Positions 1 to 8,441 are shown, counted from the first letter of the stretch. The stretch: DNA of 64,000 bases from Desulfoluna limicola (GCF_021654575.1 NZ_AP024488.1:3805501-3869500); one strand, 5' to 3'. Notes: generated from the sequence alone by a model not told the origin. Made by a program: numbers and translations.

Positions 1-32
1 TGAGCCAGGCACGAAGAGTGCTTTAAAAAACA

Positions 33-66
33 AAAAAGCCCCATGCACTTGGTGCATGGGGCTTTT
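33..66 (-). terminator. Rho-independent terminator of the RRM gene
   Basis: A perfect 12-bp inverted repeat (AGCCCCATGCAC / GTGCATGGGGCT) closes a 3-nt loop. On the minus strand it ends in a T run (complement of the A run at 32-37). It lies about 20 bp past the stop codon of the RRM gene. The + strand side also has T's, so it may serve both directions. Confidence 0.85.
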
Positions 67-87
67 ATCATGTGTACCCGGCCTGGT

Positions 88-441
88 TCAGTAACGGTCG
101 TAGCCTCCGCGCCCCCCCCGATCTCCACCGCCGTAGCCGCCTCCCCCCCCTCGACGACCACCGCCACCGCCACCGCCGTAGTCGTTGCGGGGCTTTTTGG
201 GGCGTGCTTCGTTGACGGTGAGGGTGCGGCCCATCATATCGGAACCATTCAGGGCCTCCACGGCAGCGGATGCCTGGTCTTCGTCGGGCATTTCCACAAA
301 ACCGAATCCTTTGGAACGGCCTGTGTCACGATCGGTAATAATACGCGCTGAATCAACATCACCAAAATTCTCAAAAACGGATCTCAGCTCATCGTCGGAC
401 ATATTGTAGGCAATGTTGCCAACATATATGTTCATCGGCAT
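88..441 (-). CDS. Glycine-rich RRM RNA-binding protein
   Basis: This is a small single-RRM protein of the type found in cyanobacteria and many Desulfobacterota, about 117 residues long. It should bind single-stranded RNA and probably acts as a cold- or stress-responsive RNA chaperone (family knowledge). RNP2 appears as IYVGNI right at the N terminus and RNP1 as KGFGFVEM near residue 45. The tail is almost pure Gly/Arg/Tyr. Two starts are possible: ATG at 441 with GAGG four bases upstream, or ATG at 435 (MNIYVGN, the usual family start). I chose 441 for the ribosome binding site. It has its own promoter about 195 bp upstream and its own terminator, so it is monocistronic. Confidence 0.93.
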   Translation of the reverse strand: MPMNIYVGNIAYNMSDDELRSVFENFGDVDSARIITDRDTGRSKGFGFVEMPDEDQASAAVEALNGSDMMGRTLTVNEARPKKPRNDYGGGGGGGRRGGGGGYGGGDRGGRGGYDRY

Positions 442-634
442 TAGTCCTCTTCGCCATTGGTTCAATGTCATCATCGAAATTTACCCCATGGCGAACGCAG
501 ACAAACTTCGATACCCGTCATCCGGGCTTTTGCATTCAGGCGACACCACCAAAGCCGGGCCAACCGTTTGGTGGCCTGAGCCCAAGGCCAGGAGCCACGT
601 TGACATGGTACAAATTTTCATTGGAATTTCAAAA

Positions 635-663
635 ATTTTACCGTTCAATCCAAGGGCTGTCAA
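635..663 (-). promoter_or_regulatory. Sigma-70-type promoter for the RRM gene
   Basis: On the minus strand TTGACA is followed after exactly 17 bases by TAAAAT. Transcription would start near 628, giving a leader of almost 190 nt before the ATG. Long leaders are common in cold-shock-type genes and may fold to control translation (inference). Confidence 0.6.
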
Positions 664-829
664 CGTCAATCACGACCACCGGTTATTTTTGAATATCGCG
701 GTTTCGCAACGGTCTTTCAAGACAAAAAAAGCCATGTTTGACGCCCCCCCCCGACGTCGTCCCCGGGCCCGCCAGCCAAAGAGAAATGACAAACGTCCCC
801 TGCCCTGGGCCACGGTTAGGAATTCACCC

Positions 830-859
830 TTGACACAGCGGCAAAAAGTGTGCCATAAA
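830..859 (+). promoter_or_regulatory. Possible promoter upstream of the DUF4301 gene
   Basis: TTGACA and CATAAA are separated by 18 bases. It lies about 280 bp before the ATG, so a long leader would result. The rest of 664-1142 shows no supported gene; an AGATCTC/GAGATCT inverted pair at about 943-981 could fold in that leader. Confidence 0.35.
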
Positions 860-1142
860 TGAATAATTATACATAGTTACACAAACCCCCACACGACTAA
901 ATCTCCACATTAAACAAGTTCTCCGTACACGGAAAGGCCAGGCAGATCTCTCGTCCCCCAGATAACGTAGGGTTGAGATCTCCCGTCATCCTCCATTGCC
1001 CCAGCACGTTCAGCCCCCTTTCCGTCTCACTCTGGCCGGATATGTCACGACCCTGATGCTATCTCCCGTCAGGAGGCCTGTGCCTCCCGGTAAGGCATCC
1101 CCTCTTCATTCCGATCTTACGCCATTTACCCAAGGAGACGAC

Positions 1143-2750
1143 ATGGCGCCCTTGCCGCTGACGCAAAAAGACCTCGAGCAACTGGCCGACAAAGGCATCT
1201 CCGCAGAGCAGGTCATGGGCCAGATACACCTCCTGCGAAATGGTGCCCCTTATGCGAGGCTGAATCGTCCCTGTACCATAGGAGACGGAATCCTGAACCT
1301 GACGGAACCCGAGCTGAAAAGGCACACCGTCTTCTACGACCAAGAGTCCCCACGCCGGACAATCATCAAGTTTGTCCCCGCATCAGGGGCCGCCACCCGC
1401 ATGTTTGAAGAGCTCATTCAACTAGAGCTGACAGATGCCTTTGTCGAACCCGACTGGATCCGGGCCAAAGCGGCAAAAGGAGACAGGGCCTCCCAAACCC
1501 TTCTTACCGTCATGAGAAACCTGCCCCATTTCGCTTTTTATGACGAACTCAAGAAATGCTCCACCCATGAAGAAATCAACATTGGGCGGCTTCAGAAGCG
1601 GGAACACTACCTTCGGGTCCTCCGCTACCTGCTCCACCCTGTAGGGCTCGATTACGCCCGGCTTCCCAAGGGGCTGCTCTTGTTTCACAGATACCCGGAA
1701 GGTGCACGCACCGCCTTTGAGGAGCACCTGGTGGAGGCCGCCCTGTACGCAAAAGGAAAGGACGACACCTGCCGGCTCCACTTCACCGTCGCCTCGGGGT
1801 ACATGGCACGATTCGAAGCCCTGTTCAACCATGTCCGCAGGCACTACGAGTCCGAATTCGGCATGCACCTCGAGGTGCATTTCTCAACCCAGAAAAGCAG
1901 CTCCGACACCGTGGCCACCGATATGAACAACAAGCCGTTCCGCCTGGAAAATGGTCGGATCCTGTTTCGCCCCGGAGGCCATGGCGCTCTCATTGACAAC
2001 CTGAACCGACTGGACGGGGACATCATCTTCATAAAAAACATCGACAACGTGGTGCCCGACGGAAGAAAGCCCGCCACGACCCGGTACAAAAAGGCACTGG
2101 CAGGGCTACTCCTCTCGCGCCAGCAGGAGACCTTTCAACGCCTCGAGAGCCTCCACGGCCCATCCCCTTCAGAGCAAACCCTGCAGGAGATCGCCGCCTT
2201 TGCCGGCCACCACCTCGGCGCCACCCCACCACCGGAGATAACCCGGGCATCACAGGAGACGCGAAGGGCCTGGCTCTTTGAGCGCCTCAATCGCCCTTTG
2301 CGTGTCTGCGGGATGGTCAGAAATGAAGGAGAACCCGGCGGAGGGCCCTTCTGGGTTGAGGGGGACGACCTCTCTGTCTCCCTCCAGATTGTGGAAAATG
2401 CGGCCGTCAACCCATCTGCTTCGCAACAGAAGATCTTGAAAGCATCCACGCACTTCAACCCCGTGGATCTCGTCTGCGCCACCCGCGATTTTAAGGGAAA
2501 GCCCTTTGACCTGACCCGGTTTGTCAACCCGAAGTCTGTGTTCATCGCCAGAAAGTCCAAGGGAGAACGGAAGCTTAACGCGCTGGAACTGCCAGGTCTT
2601 TGGAACGGGGCCATGGCCCACTGGAACACACTCTTCGTCGAGGTTCCCAAGGAGACCTTCAACCCGGTCAAAACCATCACCGACCTGTTACGTAAAGAAC
2701 ACCTGACGGCACGTGATGCCGGAGCCCCATGCTCTCACACCGCATCATAA
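1143..2750 (+). CDS. DUF4301 family protein
   Basis: This protein of 535 aa matches my recollection of the DUF4301 family, best known in Bacteroidetes. The start ATG at 1143 has AAGGAG seven bases upstream; the reading frame is open further upstream but without a ribosome site. Near residues 75-90 it has the segment PASGAATRMFEEL, and later RPGGHGALIDNL. Both resemble the GxGTRM and GGHG signatures of GT-A-fold sugar-nucleotide transferases, so it may bind an NTP (inference, not shown). The last third has basic and acidic patches but no membrane segment. It is followed after 24 bp by the ODP gene and may be the first gene of a three-gene unit. Its substrate is unknown. Confidence 0.8.
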   Translation: MAPLPLTQKDLEQLADKGISAEQVMGQIHLLRNGAPYARLNRPCTIGDGILNLTEPELKRHTVFYDQESPRRTIIKFVPASGAATRMFEELIQLELTDAFVEPDWIRAKAAKGDRASQTLLTVMRNLPHFAFYDELKKCSTHEEINIGRLQKREHYLRVLRYLLHPVGLDYARLPKGLLLFHRYPEGARTAFEEHLVEAALYAKGKDDTCRLHFTVASGYMARFEALFNHVRRHYESEFGMHLEVHFSTQKSSSDTVATDMNNKPFRLENGRILFRPGGHGALIDNLNRLDGDIIFIKNIDNVVPDGRKPATTRYKKALAGLLLSRQQETFQRLESLHGPSPSEQTLQEIAAFAGHHLGATPPPEITRASQETRRAWLFERLNRPLRVCGMVRNEGEPGGGPFWVEGDDLSVSLQIVENAAVNPSASQQKILKASTHFNPVDLVCATRDFKGKPFDLTRFVNPKSVFIARKSKGERKLNALELPGLWNGAMAHWNTLFVEVPKETFNPVKTITDLLRKEHLTARDAGAPCSHTAS

Positions 2751-2774
2751 CTCTGACGCGAAGGAGACCCCATC

Positions 2775-3608
2775 ATGCCCAGCCCCATCAACCTGAACCT
2801 CAACTACGAAAACCCCATCAAGATAGCCGAAGGCATCTACTGGGTGGGGTTCTGCGATGAAGAGAGCGGCCTCCACTGCAACCCCTACCTTATCGTGGAC
2901 GGTGACGAAGCAGTGGTCATTGACGGAGGCAGCCGCCCGGATTTTCCCACAGTGATGACCAAAATCCTCAAAACCGGCACCGACCCGTCCGACATCCGCG
3001 CACTCATCTACCACCACTACGACCCGGACCTCTGCGGCAGCGTCTCCGATTATGAGGACATCATCGAACGGGATGACTTGCGCATCATGTCGACCTTAGA
3101 GAACAACTTCTTCATCCGTCACTACGGGCCCTCCTCCGCCCTTGTGGACATCGCAGAGTACAACGACCGATTCACCTTCTCTTCGGGCCGTACCCTGGCG
3201 TTCATTCGAACGCCCTATGCCCACAGCGCCGGTAGTTTTATCACCTACGACGAACTCAGCGGCGTGGTGTTTACCAGCGACCTCTTCGGAAGCTACGGCA
3301 GAGAGTGGGAACTCTTTATCATCTTCGACGATCTGTGCAAAAACTGCACCCCCTCCGACCCGTGCCCCCATGACAAACCTTACTGCCCCATGGATGATAT
3401 CCTCACATTTCACAAAATGATCATGCCTTCGGGAAAAGCCCTGCGCCATGCCGCCAAACAGATTCTGGGTACCCCGGCGGGCATGGCCGCGCCACAGCAT
3501 GGCAGCGTCATCCCTGTGGAGGGCGATTTCCGCACCATCGGAAGCCGTCTTCTCTCCCTGGCAGACGTGGGCATCGATCGCATCGTCAAAGAGGAAGGAG
3601 ACACCTGA
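2775..3608 (+). CDS. ODP-type MBL-fold diiron oxygen sensor
   Basis: This 277-residue protein has the metallo-beta-lactamase fold of flavodiiron proteins but no flavodoxin domain, as in ODP (oxygen-binding diiron protein) sensors of anaerobes. The expected metal ligands are visible: H81, D83, D85 (in YHHYDPDLCG), H150, D169 and H242. The cysteine cluster C188, C191, C197, C204 is typical of ODP proteins and could be structural. ODP proteins bind O2 as a peroxo-type adduct and signal rather than reduce it (known for chemotaxis ODP). AAGGAG precedes the ATG. The stop overlaps the ATG of the SpoIIE phosphatase (TGATG), so the two are translationally coupled and probably form one oxygen-responsive signalling pair. 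Confidence 0.85.
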   Translation: MPSPINLNLNYENPIKIAEGIYWVGFCDEESGLHCNPYLIVDGDEAVVIDGGSRPDFPTVMTKILKTGTDPSDIRALIYHHYDPDLCGSVSDYEDIIERDDLRIMSTLENNFFIRHYGPSSALVDIAEYNDRFTFSSGRTLAFIRTPYAHSAGSFITYDELSGVVFTSDLFGSYGREWELFIIFDDLCKNCTPSDPCPHDKPYCPMDDILTFHKMIMPSGKALRHAAKQILGTPAGMAAPQHGSVIPVEGDFRTIGSRLLSLADVGIDRIVKEEGDT

Positions 3609-4582
3609 TGGATATTGAAGAGCTGGGCCTTCACGAACTCAAAGGGTTCAAACTCAAGCGGGACATGGCTTCCAATGTGTTCAAAGCCGCCGTGCGCTAC
3701 CGCACAGAAAAAAAAGACCACGATCTCAACAACCGGGTCCTGAAAACCATCATCTCCCACTTCTCCAGGTCGCAACGGGAGCTTGCCGCCCTGAACCAGG
3801 AGCTGATGAGCTCCCAGAAGGAGCTTGACGCAGACCTCAAGGCCGCCGCAGGCATCCAGGAAAGCCTCCTGCCCCAGGCCACCCCCGATGTGGAAAACCT
3901 CAGGTTTTCATGGAAGTACGTCCCCTGCCACAGCATCGGCGGGGACATCTTCAACGTCTTTCGCCTGGATGAACACCACATGGGGCTCTACATCATCGAT
4001 GTCAGCGGCCACGGCGTGCCTTCGGCCCTGGTCACGGTCTCCGTCTCTCAGCGCCTCAATGCCCAAAACGGCATGCTGGTCAAAAAAAAGAGGGAGGACC
4101 CGCCCCGGTACCAGCTCACCTCACCGTCAGAGGTCCTCCAGACCCTGGACGAAGAGTATCCCATGGAACGGTTTGACAAGTACTTTACCGCGGTCTACCT
4201 CATCATCAACTTCAAAACGGGCCGTATCACCTACAGCAACGCCGCCCACCCCCCGCCCGTCCTGCTGCATCAACACCGCCCACACACACTTCTGCGTGAA
4301 GGGGGGACCATCGTGGGCATGGGGGGCGTGCTCCCCTTTGATGAAGAGACCGTGGAGGTGCGCTCCGGAGACAAGCTGGTCCTCTACACCGACGGCATCA
4401 CCGAGCACAGGAACCACGACGGCGAATTTTACGGCGACGAACGCCTCCACCGGATTCTGGATGAGAACAAGTCCCTGCCCATCGACGCGCTTCTCACCTT
4501 TGCCCTCGACGACATGACCGAATTCGGTGATGGCAACACCCTAAGTGACGACGTCACCATGCTGGGGGTCGAGTTTTTGTAA
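3608..4582 (+). CDS. PP2C-type (SpoIIE/RsbU) serine phosphatase
   Basis: The protein has 324 residues. Residues 1-85 are helical with a probable coiled coil (residues 50-80), which usually serves as a signalling linker. Residues 95-324 form the SpoIIE phosphatase domain, with the metal-binding motifs GGD (111-113), DVSGHG (131-136), YTDGITE (260-266) and DDVTML (314-319). Such enzymes dephosphorylate anti-anti-sigma (STAS) proteins. No STAS or anti-sigma gene is adjacent, so its partner is elsewhere. The overlap with the ODP gene suggests that oxygen state controls its activity (inference). Confidence 0.92.
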   Translation: MDIEELGLHELKGFKLKRDMASNVFKAAVRYRTEKKDHDLNNRVLKTIISHFSRSQRELAALNQELMSSQKELDADLKAAAGIQESLLPQATPDVENLRFSWKYVPCHSIGGDIFNVFRLDEHHMGLYIIDVSGHGVPSALVTVSVSQRLNAQNGMLVKKKREDPPRYQLTSPSEVLQTLDEEYPMERFDKYFTAVYLIINFKTGRITYSNAAHPPPVLLHQHRPHTLLREGGTIVGMGGVLPFDEETVEVRSGDKLVLYTDGITEHRNHDGEFYGDERLHRILDENKSLPIDALLTFALDDMTEFGDGNTLSDDVTMLGVEFL

Positions 4583-4588
4583 AACCAA

Positions 4589-4786
4589 GCCTCCGCCGGC
4601 AAGGTGGGCCCCCTTGAAAGCAGGTTGGGAATGTGCGTTGCCCCCCCCGTGCCTCGGGTCAAATCACATGCGCCTTCCGTTGGAGGTGAATCAGACATGG
4701 TGCATCAAGAGCTGTTTGCCAAATGTTTCAACCTTTGGCCACCGGCGGCCCATGTTTAAACCGTTGAAGGCAACATTGAGCTGAAC
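4589..4786. repeat. Dispersed palindromic repeat, complete copy 1 (diverged)
   Basis: Left module: GCCTCCGCCGGC followed by an AAGGTGGGCC.CCTT hairpin and a paired GCGG-type stem around a CCTCGGGTCAAAT core. Right module (inverted): ATTCAGCTCAA-type end at 4776-4786 and the GGCCAAA / TTTGAAACATTTGG segment. It fills the gap between the phosphatase gene and the next terminator, and belongs to the same family as the copies at 40, 44, 48 and 50.5 kb. Confidence 0.75.
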
Positions 4787-4787
4787 A

Positions 4788-4825
4788 CAAAAAAAGGGGA
4801 GCCCAAAACTTATGGGCCTCCCCTT
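4788..4825 (-). terminator. Rho-independent terminator of the 225-aa hypothetical gene
   Basis: AAGGGGAG-CCC pairs with GGGCCTCCCCTT around a 9-nt loop. Reading the minus strand, the stem ends in a run of seven T's. It lies 60 bp past the stop at 4887. Confidence 0.8.
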
Positions 4826-4886
4826 GCTTCATCTGCACCCCATCACGCACTGCCTGACCCGGATATTTCACATCCGTCACGCGCCG

Positions 4887-5564
4887 TTAAGACGGGTTTT
4901 CCTCCCCGCCCTTGTTGCGCAGTTCCCCCCGGGTAGCCCTGCCCGCCATCACCGTCCGTTCCCGAAGCACGATGAAGTACGCCAGCAGGGCCACCTTCCT
5001 CTCCCACTCCATCTCCTCGTCGAGGACGGAGAGCACCAGATCCGCCATCTCTGCGGCATTCTTGGAGACCCCTGACGCGATCCGGACCTTGGAGACCCCT
5101 TCCGACAACTCCTTCAGCATCTCCTGGTACATCTCGTTGGACATCTGCGTCTTGAACTCCGGAACCACGGCATAGGGAACGACGTTGGAAGACATGATCC
5201 CCGCCAGGCAGAAGATCTGCTCATCTTTGTCCTCCCGCCCCTCCAGCAGCCGCTGCACCTCCCCGGCCGCCTTGTCCGGGGCCATGCGGTTGGAGATGAT
5301 GTAGTTCAATGTGGCATCAATCATCATCCCCACCTTGTCGGTGAGTTCTTTAAGCCGCTCCTTGGACAAATCCCCTCCGTCTATGGGCTCTTCAACCCTG
5401 AACTCAGGGAGTCGATACCGGGTCATCAGATCCTTCAGGGCCCTCTGTTGATCTTCTTTTTCAAGGGAAGACCAGAAATCCACAAAGGCACCGGCGTGCT
5501 GCACCAGGTTTTCGGCCTTTCCACCGATAAGTTTCGACAAGGTCTCCTGCATTTCGTGGTTCAT
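4887..5564 (-). CDS. Hypothetical helical cytosolic protein
   Basis: This protein of 225 aa is not recognised. The ATG at 5564 is chosen because GGAGG lies six bases upstream. An open frame extends further to 5819 but has no ribosome site and a Cys/Leu-rich, unlikely N terminus. The protein is acidic, charged and mostly helical, without signal peptide or membrane segment. It has its own terminator, and the facing upstream gap is noncoding, so it is probably transcribed alone. Its C terminus (RATRGELRNKGGEENPS) looks disordered. No function can be assigned. Confidence 0.7.
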   Translation of the reverse strand: MNHEMQETLSKLIGGKAENLVQHAGAFVDFWSSLEKEDQQRALKDLMTRYRLPEFRVEEPIDGGDLSKERLKELTDKVGMMIDATLNYIISNRMAPDKAAGEVQRLLEGREDKDEQIFCLAGIMSSNVVPYAVVPEFKTQMSNEMYQEMLKELSEGVSKVRIASGVSKNAAEMADLVLSVLDEEMEWERKVALLAYFIVLRERTVMAGRATRGELRNKGGEENPS

Positions 5565-5870
5565 CGCTGTCCTCCAATTCATCCCGCAAAGGGAATCGAT
5601 GTGGTGACTCCGGGTGGGGAAATGCCATGGCACGGCACCGGCACTTGGCGGTACGAGGGAGTCATGCTGAAAATCTTTACAGCAATCTGTAACTGGAAAA
5701 ATCGACCGAGTGGGTAACAGGCAGGTTCTGTGGCCGCTGAAGGTAAGGAAGAGGCCCGTTGAAAGACACAAACAATATCTATTCAACAGGATATACTCGA
5801 TAACTATATCTTTTTTCAATCATGATGGCAAGTTGCCGTAAACACGAAAAAAACCGAAACCATCCAGCGT
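5565..5870. other. Gene-free stretch
   Basis: No supported gene is seen. The AT-rich part at about 5765-5830 is likely to hold the promoter for the minus-strand gene ending at 4887, but no convincing -35/-10 pair was found. Confidence 0.4.
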
Positions 5871-6005
5871 GTGTCTCCGGCGGCCCCGCCGGGTCCCAAA
5901 CGTTTGAGAAACAGGTTTACATAAATGTCCCTCAGGTCGTGCGCGAATCAAAGGCGGGTGTGATGTGTCCCGAGGACCGAGGGGCATCGCACCGCAGGGA
6001 GGCCT
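5871..6005. repeat. Dispersed palindromic repeat, degenerate copy
   Basis: Begins GTCTCCGGCGGCCCCGCCGGG.CCCAAACGTTTGA (the B module, with the GAAACAGGTTT tail). It continues into an inverted A module (GGCGGGTGTGAT, CCCGAGGA.CGAGGGGC, CGCACCGC), so the same two-module plan as the BREX copies is visible despite decay. The 67-codon open frame across it is a product of the repeat. Confidence 0.65.
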
Positions 6006-6043
6006 CTCGCTGAACATGGGCATAAACCGCCCGTGCCGCCCTC

Positions 6044-6083
6044 CAAAAAAATGAGGGGAATCCTTTAAACAAGGATCCCCCGG
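6044..6083 (-). terminator. Terminator of the ECF sigma operon
   Basis: GGGGA(A)TCCTT pairs with AAGGATCCCC around TAAAC. Read on the minus strand, it is followed by a seven-T run. It lies 60 bp past the last gene of the operon. Confidence 0.8.
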
Positions 6084-6142
6084 GTTTACTCCAGACTGAC
6101 CTGCATCATCCCCTTCAGGGAGACGGCATGCCCTTCCCGTGA

Positions 6143-7069
6143 TTAATGACGGCCATGTCCACCGCCGTTTCCGCTCCCGCCGCTGCTTCCGCTACCACCA
6201 CTGCTTCCACTGCCACCGCTGCTTCCACTGCCACTGCTGCCCCCGTTGCCACTGCCTCCGCTGCTCCCTCCTGAAGACCCTTGGCTGCCCTGGGAGGATG
6301 TTCCACCGCCGTTCCCTGAGGTGCCGCCATACCTGCCAAGCTCCGAGGTTGACGCGCCGTTTCGAATGGCGTGGGTGTACCGGTTCATCACCCCTTCACC
6401 ATCGCCTTGCCCGACCTGAGCCATCACCATGTTGCGGAGGCGGGCCATCTCTGCCGTATCGTACCCCTGTTCCAGAGCCGCATCCACAGCATCGGCAGCG
6501 GTTTGGGAGCGAAGCCTCAGCCGCGTCATCTCACGTAAAGTCAACGCCGTCTCACCGCACAGTTCCGGGTCCCTTATCCTGTCCCGGGTCCTCAAACGGT
6601 CCCTCAAGCGATCCAGGTCACCGGTTTCCATACCGGCCGCCATGGCATCGGCCAGGGTCTCCATGACTTCCGAAGCCTCCCCCTCACCCGGTACAAACTC
6701 ACCGGCCCAGGCGTGGGCATATCGGTAGCGCTCACGGACACGTGTCATCGCGTTCACCAAGGCCTCTGCCTGCACCCGCTTGGCCATCCCCTCTTCCGCC
6801 TTTCTCAAAAAAGGCCCCGGAGGCAACCCGTCCTCAACGGCTCCGCGCATGACCCCGAACAGTGCATCGGCCTCAGCTGCGCCAATTCCCTGTGCTTCCA
6901 TGGCAGTCAGAAGGGCATCGGCACGTGACTCATCCATGCCCTGTTGCACCATCCACTGGAGCTCCTGCCGGTAGTGTTCCCGAACCATCTTTTTCTCTTC
7001 GGCCATCGCCACCTGCGCCATCATCACCAGCAACACCATGGCTGCCATCACAACTCTGATCCCTTTCAT
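6143..7069 (-). CDS. Secreted protein with Gly/Ser-rich tail
   Basis: This is a predicted exported protein of 308 aa. The start at 7069 has GGAGGTG upstream and gives a clear signal peptide (MKGIRVVMAAMVLLVMMAQVA, probable cleavage after AMA). The mature part is charged and helical, with several repeated M/A-rich helices carrying the pattern ...ADALL.AME and ...AEAL. The last 80 residues are almost only Gly and Ser, ending GGHGRH. No family is recognised. It is the last gene of the ECF sigma operon and its ATG overlaps the lipoprotein stop by four bases. It is probably an envelope effector of the sigma factor regulon (inference). Confidence 0.8.
   Translation of the reverse strand: MKGIRVVMAAMVLLVMMAQVAMAEEKKMVREHYRQELQWMVQQGMDESRADALLTAMEAQGIGAAEADALFGVMRGAVEDGLPPGPFLRKAEEGMAKRVQAEALVNAMTRVRERYRYAHAWAGEFVPGEGEASEVMETLADAMAAGMETGDLDRLRDRLRTRDRIRDPELCGETALTLREMTRLRLRSQTAADAVDAALEQGYDTAEMARLRNMVMAQVGQGDGEGVMNRYTHAIRNGASTSELGRYGGTSGNGGGTSSQGSQGSSGGSSGGSGNGGSSGSGSSGGSGSSGGSGSSGGSGNGGGHGRH
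6150..6300 (-). repeat. Low-complexity coding repeat (Gly/Ser tail)
   Basis: DNA-level tandem units of the type CCGCTGCTTCCACTGCCA encode the GSSGGSGS tail of the secreted protein. Length variation by slippage is expected. Confidence 0.8.
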
Positions 7070-7404
7070 CTGGTCACCTCCTTCCCCACACCATGGGGAG
7101 AATACACACACGTTTCCCCACCAAAATCGTCAAACTCTCTTTGATAACTTGGCGGTGCGACTACCATGCCGTCGATACGGTAAAAGTAACGACAGGCTTT
7201 ATTCTCTGGCAACACCACCCGCCAGACCCCTCTGCGGCTCTCCTCGGCCCGCTGGGGGACATACCCATCCAGCGAGCAGTAAAAGACCACATCTGAGGCA
7301 TCCCGCGCTTTGAGATAAAAGGTGGCACCACTCTCTTCCTGCTTCACCCAGTGGCTGGCACACCCCATCGACACAGCTGCCAGAAAGAGCACAAATCCGC
7401 GCAT
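7066..7404 (-). CDS. Lipoprotein with glycogen-binding-like E-set domain
   Basis: This small protein of 112 aa begins with a lipoprotein signal whose lipobox is VSMGC (Cys15). The mature part carries the pattern FYLKARDASDVVFYCSLDGY...GVWRVVLP....RYFYRIDG. This is the AMPK/CBM48-type beta-sandwich and matches the C-terminal domain of the anti-sigma protein encoded just upstream. The two genes share the ending motif FDDFGG. It is translationally coupled on both sides: TGATG with the anti-sigma gene and ATGA with the secreted protein gene. It probably acts in the same envelope pathway. Confidence 0.75.
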   Translation of the reverse strand: MRGFVLFLAAVSMGCASHWVKQEESGATFYLKARDASDVVFYCSLDGYVPQRAEESRRGVWRVVLPENKACRYFYRIDGMVVAPPSYQREFDDFGGETCVYSPHGVGKEVTR

Positions 7405-7952
7405 CAGGCCTCCTTTTTGATCTGCAAGATAGAGTTCATTCCCCCAAAATCATCCGTCTCACGGGCCACCACAGTGGGATCCAGGGTGAGTACCTCACCG
7501 TTGATAAGAAAGGCATAGCGGTGGATGCCGGACGAAAGATCCAAGGTCAATTCCCAGTACCCCTCCCCGCCGACAGATGAAAGCGCCACAGGATTCCATG
7601 CGGTGAAATCCCCCATCACGGCCACGGTCTCCACACCCGGCGCGTGGATCAGAAACCGGTGGGTCACGTGGTCGTCCTTGTCGGAGACAAGGGCCATGAC
7701 AGAAAACAGAAGAAGCACCAGTGATGCGGCAAGGGCCACCACAGGCCGCCAGACGGTTTTCCGCTGTTGAAGGCGGGGCGTTACAGCCGGGGGGGCGTGG
7801 CTGTCCATACGCTGCAGGAGCCTCTCCTGAGCCAGCAGGTCAAGTGTCTCGCCATAAACCGCCTCATCATGTCGGATCTCGATGACAAAGCACTCTTTTT
7901 CATCGAGGGTCAGCTCATCATCGATGAACTGGCTGATCAACGTAGATTCCAT
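7404..7952 (-). CDS. Membrane anti-sigma factor with C-terminal glycogen-binding-like domain
   Basis: The 182 residues form a cytosolic N-terminal part (residues 1-65, helical, anti-sigma-like), one membrane helix (about 69-92) and a periplasmic AMPK1/CBM48-type domain (about 97-175, HRFLIHAPGVETVAVMGDFTAWNP). The sigma gene lies directly upstream and overlaps it by 35 bases, the standard sigma/anti-sigma arrangement. The start can be ATG at 7952 or the GTG just before it; AAGGAAA lies at good distance from both. The periplasmic domain could sense a glycan or simply transmit stress (inference). Confidence 0.8.
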   Translation of the reverse strand: MESTLISQFIDDELTLDEKECFVIEIRHDEAVYGETLDLLAQERLLQRMDSHAPPAVTPRLQQRKTVWRPVVALAASLVLLLFSVMALVSDKDDHVTHRFLIHAPGVETVAVMGDFTAWNPVALSSVGGEGYWELTLDLSSGIHRYAFLINGEVLTLDPTVVARETDDFGGMNSILQIKKEA

Positions 7953-8430
7953 CACGTGTTTCCTTTTTCAGACTCTCCCGCAGGTGGCGGCGAGCTCGAT
8001 GGACCCTGACCTTCACATTGGCCTCGCTGGTCCCTGTAATAGATGCCACCTCCCGGTAGGAGAGGTCCCCTGAAATCACCAGAAGCAGTGTGTCCCGCTC
8101 CTCGGGTGAGATCCGGGAGAGAGCCTTAAACACCCTTCGGAGCTCCTCATCCACAAGAAGCGTCTGCTCCTGGTCAGCATTGACAACCCCTTCGGCCTCC
8201 ACCTCCCACCTGACCCGACCTTCTCTCTTGACCACATCGAGGAACAGGTTTCGAGCGATCCGGTAAAGAAGGGAGGGCGTTACATCGCTTTCGGCATAGG
8301 AGGCCATGCAACGCACAAAGGTCTCCTGCACGAGATCTGCCGCCAGCTCCCGGTTTCCCGAACCCTTCAGCAAGTAATGGTACAATCCGGTTCGGTATCG
8401 TTCATAAAGGTGGGTATAAGTGTTCATCAT
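7918..8430 (-). CDS. ECF-family RNA polymerase sigma factor
   Basis: The protein has 170 aa, normal for the family. Region 2 (residues 10-75) shows AADLVQETFVR (2.2) and YRIARNLFLDVVKR (2.4). Region 4 (115-160) shows SPEERDTLLL and the helix-turn-helix LSYREVASITGTSEANVKVRVHRA. It starts ATGATG at 8430. No good ribosome binding site is seen, and the candidate promoter would give an almost leaderless mRNA. It heads a four-gene operon with its anti-sigma factor, lipoprotein and secreted protein. Confidence 0.93.
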   Translation of the reverse strand: MMNTYTHLYERYRTGLYHYLLKGSGNRELAADLVQETFVRCMASYAESDVTPSLLYRIARNLFLDVVKREGRVRWEVEAEGVVNADQEQTLLVDEELRRVFKALSRISPEERDTLLLVISGDLSYREVASITGTSEANVKVRVHRARRHLRESLKKETRDGIYVDQPVHR

Positions 8431-8441
8431 TTGTACTTTAA

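Noticed and set aside
5820-6023. 67-codon frame on the minus strand
   Set aside because: It lies wholly in a degenerate copy of the dispersed repeat and has no ribosome site.
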